Part shown: one piece after another, positions 59,615 through 64,000 of the stretch | Layout of the letters: every line of letters begins with the position of its first letter | Numbering within the stretch: the stretch's first letter is position 1 | The notes under the pieces: model-generated | Databases searched by the model: none | The model's input: the letters and a program-made list of their open reading frames with translations, nothing else | Told to the model about the DNA's origin: nothing | Assembly (NCBI GenBank): GCA_030431525.1 | Contig: JAUIJC010000016.1 | Span: 1-64,000, forward strand | DNA length: 64,000 bases | Source: Bacteroidia bacterium | GTDB taxonomy: Bacteria > Bacteroidota > Bacteroidia > Cytophagales > JAAEPT01 | Reading direction: 5' to 3' | Made by a program: the position numbers and the translations under genes

Positions 59615-60874
59615 TTATTTTTCGCCGTTGAAGCCCATTAAAGTTTTGCGCAGGAGGTCCAAAGCGTAGATAGAGGCCAGCTCGATGTTGTTAAGTCGCT
59701 CAATGCCAAGCTGTAGTTTTTTGGAAATTGTTTGCTCTGGCGTAGCCAATGAAAGCCAAACGGTGCCGACCGGTTTTTCTGGAGAACCACCATTTGGGCC
59801 AGCGATGCCACTGAGGGCAAGGGCATAGTCAGCGTTCAATTGCTTTCTGGCGTTTTGGGCCATGGCACAAACGGTTTGTTCGCTGACGGCGCCAAATTCC
59901 TTCAAGGTGTTTGGAGAAACCTCAAGCAAGTCTTCTTTTACTTGATTGGCGTAGCTGACAATCCCTCCCATGAAATAGGAAGAGCTTCCTGAAATGGAGG
60001 TGATTTTATGAGAAAGGAAACCGCCTGTACAGCTTTCCGCCGTAGCCAGCCTTTTTCCTTGTTCCTTTAATAATTGCCCGATACGTTCCTCAATGGTCAG
60101 TGTTTTTCCCTCACCAATGATGATGTTTGGAATCAAACCATGTAGTTTTTTGACTTCATTCTCCAAGGCCGTTTCCAACACTTTGGCATCTTCATGTGCT
60201 CCTGTCAAGCGAAGTAAAACACGAGCAGGTTTGGGAAGATAAGCCAGTTTGAGGAAGGGCGGAAGAAGGTCTTCCCAGTCGGAAAGGAGGCCAGCAATTT
60301 TAGATTCACCCATGCCCACCGTTTGGATGAATCGGTGTTGAATATTTGGCAAGGGAAAACGTTTTTTAATGCGTGGAAGAACCTCAGAGGTCATCAAAAG
60401 CTTCATTTCCCTTGGCACGCCAGGCATGGAAACGATAACGGTTCCTTGTTCGTCAAACCACATGCCTGGTGCCGTTCCAATGGTATTTGACAAAGAAGTG
60501 CAGTTGTCGGGAATCAAGGCTTGGTCCTCATTGAGCTTGTCCATTGCCCGACCACGCTGGTGGAAGTAGAGCGTGACTTCTCTTAGTCGTGCTTCATCAA
60601 GCACCAATTTGGCTCCGAAGAATTCGGCCAAGCACTTTTTGGTGATGTCGTCCTTTGTGGGGCCCAGGCCTCCAGTAATCAGAACAATGTCTGAACGTGA
60701 GGTGGCGGTTTTCAGAGATTCAAAAATTGCTTCACGGGTATCACTTATTACGGTTTGATGGAGGCATTTCACGCCGATTTCCTCCAGTTGTTGTCCCATC
60801 CAAGAGGCGTTGGTGTTGATGGTGTGTCCCAAAAGTAGCTCGTCCCCGATATTGATGATTTCCGCAATGGCCAT
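59615..60874 (-). CDS. cinA: CinA-family protein (nicotinamide-nucleotide amidase)
   Basis: The 419-residue protein starts at the ATG at 60874, which gives MAIAEIINIGDELLLGHTIN; longer frames upstream are unlikely. The N-terminal molybdopterin-binding-like domain carries GDELLLGHTINTN and ITGGLGPTKDDITKK. The C-terminal PncC-like domain has LATAESCTGGFLSHKITSI and SGIAGPNGGSPEKPVGTVWL. The PncC domain deamidates NMN to nicotinate mononucleotide in pyridine-nucleotide recycling. It belongs to a minus-strand run with the E2 gene. Confidence 0.95.
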   Translation of the reverse strand: MAIAEIINIGDELLLGHTINTNASWMGQQLEEIGVKCLHQTVISDTREAIFESLKTATSRSDIVLITGGLGPTKDDITKKCLAEFFGAKLVLDEARLREVTLYFHQRGRAMDKLNEDQALIPDNCTSLSNTIGTAPGMWFDEQGTVIVSMPGVPREMKLLMTSEVLPRIKKRFPLPNIQHRFIQTVGMGESKIAGLLSDWEDLLPPFLKLAYLPKPARVLLRLTGAHEDAKVLETALENEVKKLHGLIPNIIIGEGKTLTIEERIGQLLKEQGKRLATAESCTGGFLSHKITSISGSSSYFMGGIVSYANQVKEDLLEVSPNTLKEFGAVSEQTVCAMAQNARKQLNADYALALSGIAGPNGGSPEKPVGTVWLSLATPEQTISKKLQLGIERLNNIELASIYALDLLRKTLMGFNGEK

Positions 60875-60920
60875 TCCCGTTGAATTTTTTCTTTCAAAGA
60901 TAGGACAGGGCGGAAACAAA

Positions 60921-60954
60921 GAAAAAGCCACCTGAGGTTGTCAGGTGGCTTTTG
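60921..60954 (-). terminator. Terminator of the subtilase gene
   Basis: On the minus strand AAAAGCCACCTGA/TCAGGTGGCTTTT is followed by a short T run. Confidence 0.88.
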
Positions 60955-60971
60955 GAGGAAATGTTTGAGTC

Positions 60972-62930
60972 TTATCGTTTAATCACGCGGTGTACTTCCG
61001 TTTCCGTATCCGTTTCAATTTTTAGGATATAGACGCCAGACTGGAGATTCAGTTCATTCATTTCCAGATTGATCGTCTCTTCATATTCCAATCTTGAAAA
61101 GAGTATCTGACCTGTTTGGCTGAAAAGTGAAATGGAGCGTTCCTCCGAAGAAGCCAAGTTAATCGTTATCGACTCTTCAAATGGATTGGGGGAAATCGTG
61201 GTTTTGGGTTGAGGGGTAAAGCTGATTTCTCCTGTGATTAAAGTTGGTTTCAAGCTGGCTGAAAGCGAATCATCACCCATAGCTTCTCCCTCGGGGCTTT
61301 CAAATTCCAAGGTGAAGGACAGTGTTTCCAGCGTATCATAACTTGGATGGATATAGAGGGTGAGCGGTGTAATCGAAGTTACCGTATCACCCAAGTTGAT
61401 GGCAGGCAATGAACAGGCGCCTTCAACAATGGAGAAGTTGTCCGATTCAGCCACAATGGAGACATTGACCCCTGAACCAACAGGAAGGTCGGTGATGATT
61501 TTTGGATAGAAGAGAATAGTGTCTCCTTCTTGATCTACAATGTGGTCTTTATGGTCTTGGTCCAAAGCGTAGTCAGTGGCAATCAAGTGCGCCATTGAAC
61601 CGTTAAGGGCACGAACTGGATTAAGGAATCGCCCAATTTTTCCTGCATAAGCTTCATTGCCAGCGACGGTGTCAATCACATCACCAGATTCAACCAAAAG
61701 GTCAATAACTTCTTGTGCCCTTAAATGCGGGTATTTTGAGCGGACCAAAGCAGCAGCTCCAGAAACAACGGCAGTAGCAATGGAAGTGCCTGAGGTAGCG
61801 TGGTAGGAGCTCGGCGAATTTTTGGTAGTACGAACATTGACCCCAACTGCCGCAATGTCCACGGTACTGTCATAGGTGCTCATGGACTGCTTTACTCGGT
61901 TGCGGTCAACACTCGCCACTGAAATGACACCTTCCAGTCCTGCAGGAAAGTACTCTTCTTCTTTACCAGAATTTCCTGCGGCAGCGACTATAACGGCATC
62001 ATGATCTAATACGGCGTAGTCGATGAATTCCTGCATCATTTCCCTTGAGCTTTCGTAGCCCAAACCTCTCCAAGAAAGGTTAATGACGTTGCACCCTTGC
62101 TCAGCGGCATACATCAATCCATCATATCCATGAGTAACATTTTTTGGCAAGACATCCCAAGTGGCTTTAATGGGCATGAATTTACAGTGATAGCCTGTCC
62201 CGGCGATACCTAATTCATTGTCAGGTGTTGCTCCAAGCACGCCTGTCACCTCATGGCCATGTGTGCCACCTTTTACACTTGGGTCATTATCCCTGTCAGC
62301 GATATCCCAGCCACGGTAGTTGTCAATAAGGTCCTGACTTTTATAGGTGTCGAAGTCATTGTTGATGCTGTCTATAGGGTCCTTATAGTTGATGAAAAGG
62401 TTTTCTTGTACATCCTCATGTTCAAAATCAATTCCTGTGTCTACTACGCCTATCACCACATTGGTATCTCCTTTTTCATATTCCCAAGCTTTGTAAAAGT
62501 TGTGGGCTTGTAGTTGGAGTTGTCCTGCACTTCCCAATGAGGAGTCTGCCAGAGGATCGTTTGGAGTGTAAAGGACTTGGTAGATAGGACTTGGTGAGGC
62601 GAATTCGATGAATGGGTGTTTTTCCAGTAGTTCAATGGAGGCAATAATATCTGTTGATTGGGGAACATGGAGACGAAAAACTTGGTCAATGGATGATTTC
62701 CAAGAGCGTCGGCTGTCCTCCCTTGGTTTTACCACAGCTTCAATTTCCAAAACATCAAGCTGACCGTAAGAATCATCAAAAGTGTTGATGTTTTCTTTAA
62801 ACCGATTGAGCTTCTCTTTTTTGACTTTAATAAAAATTACTCCAGGCAAAAAGTCCTGCGCGCACAAGGGAAATGCTCCCAAAAAAAGTGTGCAAAAACA
62901 GAGAATAAAAGTGTGCGAATAAAAATGCAT
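60972..62930 (-). CDS. Secreted subtilisin-like (S8) serine protease with T9SS sorting domain
   Basis: The 652-residue protein has a Sec signal peptide (cut near LCAQ, about residue 25), a prodomain, the S8 catalytic domain (about 140-430) and a C-terminal T9SS sorting domain (ISPNPFEESITINLA ... SGVYILKIETDTE ... RVIKR). The catalytic triad is visible: Asp in GVVDTGIDFEHED, His in GGTHGHEVTGV, Ser in SGTSIATAVVSGAA. The oxyanion Asn is in VAAAGNSGKEEE. The Ser motif reads GTSIATA, where GTSMATP is usual, so the Pro is replaced. The protein should leave through T9SS and act outside. Confidence 0.94.
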   Translation of the reverse strand: MHFYSHTFILCFCTLFLGAFPLCAQDFLPGVIFIKVKKEKLNRFKENINTFDDSYGQLDVLEIEAVVKPREDSRRSWKSSIDQVFRLHVPQSTDIIASIELLEKHPFIEFASPSPIYQVLYTPNDPLADSSLGSAGQLQLQAHNFYKAWEYEKGDTNVVIGVVDTGIDFEHEDVQENLFINYKDPIDSINNDFDTYKSQDLIDNYRGWDIADRDNDPSVKGGTHGHEVTGVLGATPDNELGIAGTGYHCKFMPIKATWDVLPKNVTHGYDGLMYAAEQGCNVINLSWRGLGYESSREMMQEFIDYAVLDHDAVIVAAAGNSGKEEEYFPAGLEGVISVASVDRNRVKQSMSTYDSTVDIAAVGVNVRTTKNSPSSYHATSGTSIATAVVSGAAALVRSKYPHLRAQEVIDLLVESGDVIDTVAGNEAYAGKIGRFLNPVRALNGSMAHLIATDYALDQDHKDHIVDQEGDTILFYPKIITDLPVGSGVNVSIVAESDNFSIVEGACSLPAINLGDTVTSITPLTLYIHPSYDTLETLSFTLEFESPEGEAMGDDSLSASLKPTLITGEISFTPQPKTTISPNPFEESITINLASSEERSISLFSQTGQILFSRLEYEETINLEMNELNLQSGVYILKIETDTETEVHRVIKR

Positions 62931-63063
62931 ACGCTAAAAAATACTTTGTACACCTTCTCATACCTGCGGGATCTTAAAAAGGTTACGGTTTTTTTCGCGT
63001 AGAAATACAACGGCCTTCCTGTGCCTTACGTCTAACAATAGTAGGAACTCAGTAAGGCTTGGT

Positions 63064-64000
63064 ATGAAACAGCGGCACACCTATGATTATGGGGTAATCG
63101 GAAACTGCGCATATATGGCATATGTGCGCAAAGACGGGGATATCAACTGGATGTGTTGGCCAAGGTTTGACAGCACTTTTGTGTTTGGAGGGATGTTGGA
63201 CCCCGATAAAGGAGGTCAACTTTCAATCAAACCCTGTTGTTCGAAAACATTCGACACCAAACAGTATTACATCGAGAACACGAATGTGCTGGTGACGGAG
63301 TTTGAGGCTGAGAGTGGATCCTATCGTGTCACTGATTTTGCGCCACGTTTTGAGCAGTACGAGCGGGTGTATAAACCCTTGATGCTCATTCGAAAAATTG
63401 AGCCTATCTCTGGAATGCCACGCATTAAGGTGTCATGTCAACCGGTTGGTGCTTATGGTAAGGACAGGCCAAGTGTTTACCAAGGAAGCAGTCATATTCG
63501 TTACCTCGGGCTGGGCGAGCCAATTCGATTGGCGACAAATGTGTCTTTGTCCTATGTGATGGACGAAGACCCTTTTGTATTGAATGAAACCAAGTACCTC
63601 ATTCTAACTTATGGGGTTCCTTTGGAGGCAAGTATCAATTACACGGCGGAATCCTTTCTTGTGAAGACAATTGCCTATTGGCAAAACTGGATTAAGTCTA
63701 CCAGTATTGGGTATTTCTATCAAGCGGATATTATCCGTTCGGCATTGCTGTTAAAGATCAAGCAGTTTGAGGATACGGGTGCAATTGTAGCAGCGGGTAC
63801 CACAAGTTTGCCTGAACATCCTGGGAGTACGAGGAATTGGGACTACCGTTATTGCTGGATGCGGGATTCCTACTATACCTTAAACGCCTTTAACCATGTT
63901 GGTCACTTTGAGGAGCTGGAGCGTTATTTCCACTACATCGAGAACACCACAATCACAGAGAAGGAGCGATTTCAGCCTTTATATACCATCACCGGCCAAA
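63064..64000 (+). CDS. Glycoside hydrolase family 15 protein (N-terminal part)
   Basis: The frame runs from the ATG at 63064 to the end of the window (312 complete codons), so the C-terminal half is missing. TYDYGVIGNCAYMAYVRKDG then INWMCWPRFDS opens the GH15 N-terminal beta-sandwich. LPEHPGSTRNWDYRYCWMRD is a GH15 catalytic-domain block (glucoamylase and trehalase enzymes have this NWDYRxCWxRD motif). It hydrolyses alpha-glucosidic bonds; glucoamylase-type or trehalase-type action cannot be separated here. No signal peptide is evident, so it is probably cytoplasmic. It runs divergent from the subtilase. Confidence 0.9.
   Translation, partial: MKQRHTYDYGVIGNCAYMAYVRKDGDINWMCWPRFDSTFVFGGMLDPDKGGQLSIKPCCSKTFDTKQYYIENTNVLVTEFEAESGSYRVTDFAPRFEQYERVYKPLMLIRKIEPISGMPRIKVSCQPVGAYGKDRPSVYQGSSHIRYLGLGEPIRLATNVSLSYVMDEDPFVLNETKYLILTYGVPLEASINYTAESFLVKTIAYWQNWIKSTSIGYFYQADIIRSALLLKIKQFEDTGAIVAAGTTSLPEHPGSTRNWDYRYCWMRDSYYTLNAFNHVGHFEELERYFHYIENTTITEKERFQPLYTITGQ

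Overview
The window looks like chromosome from a Bacteroidota species, most plausibly a free-living member of the Cytophagales. Four things point there: type IX secretion (T9SS) C-terminal sorting domains on secreted proteins, a PorE-like TPR/propeller/OmpA protein, an ECF sigma/anti-sigma/Spy-like trio, and a CzcA-TolC fusion, with genes that mostly lack strong Shine-Dalgarno sites. The exact genus cannot be fixed from the sequence alone. Most of the window is ordinary core genome of intermediate GC. Two patches, about 0.3-1.25 kb and 53.6-56.0 kb, are visibly more AT-rich and carry short, poorly recognisable genes.

Layout. 0-1.3 kb: tRNA-Lys and tRNA-Leu, then an inverted-repeat-bounded islet with a putative lipoprotein. 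1.4-2.9 kb: ECF sigma factor, anti-sigma-like membrane protein and periplasmic Spy-like protein. 3.2-5.6 kb: MBOAT/SGNH acyl-transfer pair. 5.7-9.7 kb: nitrilase-family hydrolase, metG, alpha/beta hydrolase. 10-12.4 kb: secreted five-repeat fasciclin protein. 12.6-14 kb: purB. 14.1-19 kb: type-I-secretion-like ABC/HlyD/TolC operon whose ATPase has lost several catalytic motifs. 19.4-27.8 kb: four membrane GAF-domain proteins, one with a SpoIIE/PP2C phosphatase. 28.2-35 kb: PorE-like protein, isolated nuoN, a long amidophosphoribosyltransferase and a small exported protein. 35.1-43.5 kb: SBBP-repeat secreted protein, two related exported proteins and an M48 metallopeptidase. 43.8-49.5 kb: heavy-metal RND efflux (CzcB-like adaptor and CzcA-TolC fusion). 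49.7-53.6 kb: two rhodaneses, a fatty-acid-hydroxylase-family protein, xseA and xseB. 53.6-57 kb: a run of small lipoproteins and hypotheticals. 57-64 kb: candidate permuted NlpC/P60-like protein, 2-oxo-acid dehydrogenase E2, cinA, T9SS-targeted subtilase, and the start of a GH15 glycoside hydrolase cut by the window end.

Two things stand out beyond the gene list. First, intergenic regions hold several unrelated families of paired inverted repeats, some nested inside one another, with no transposase nearby. Second, the 19.4-27.8 kb signalling cluster repeats a HAMP-GAF-coiled-coil architecture in which only one member has a recognisable output domain. The T9SS theme links the fasciclin protein, the subtilase, probably the SBBP protein, and the PorE-like protein.
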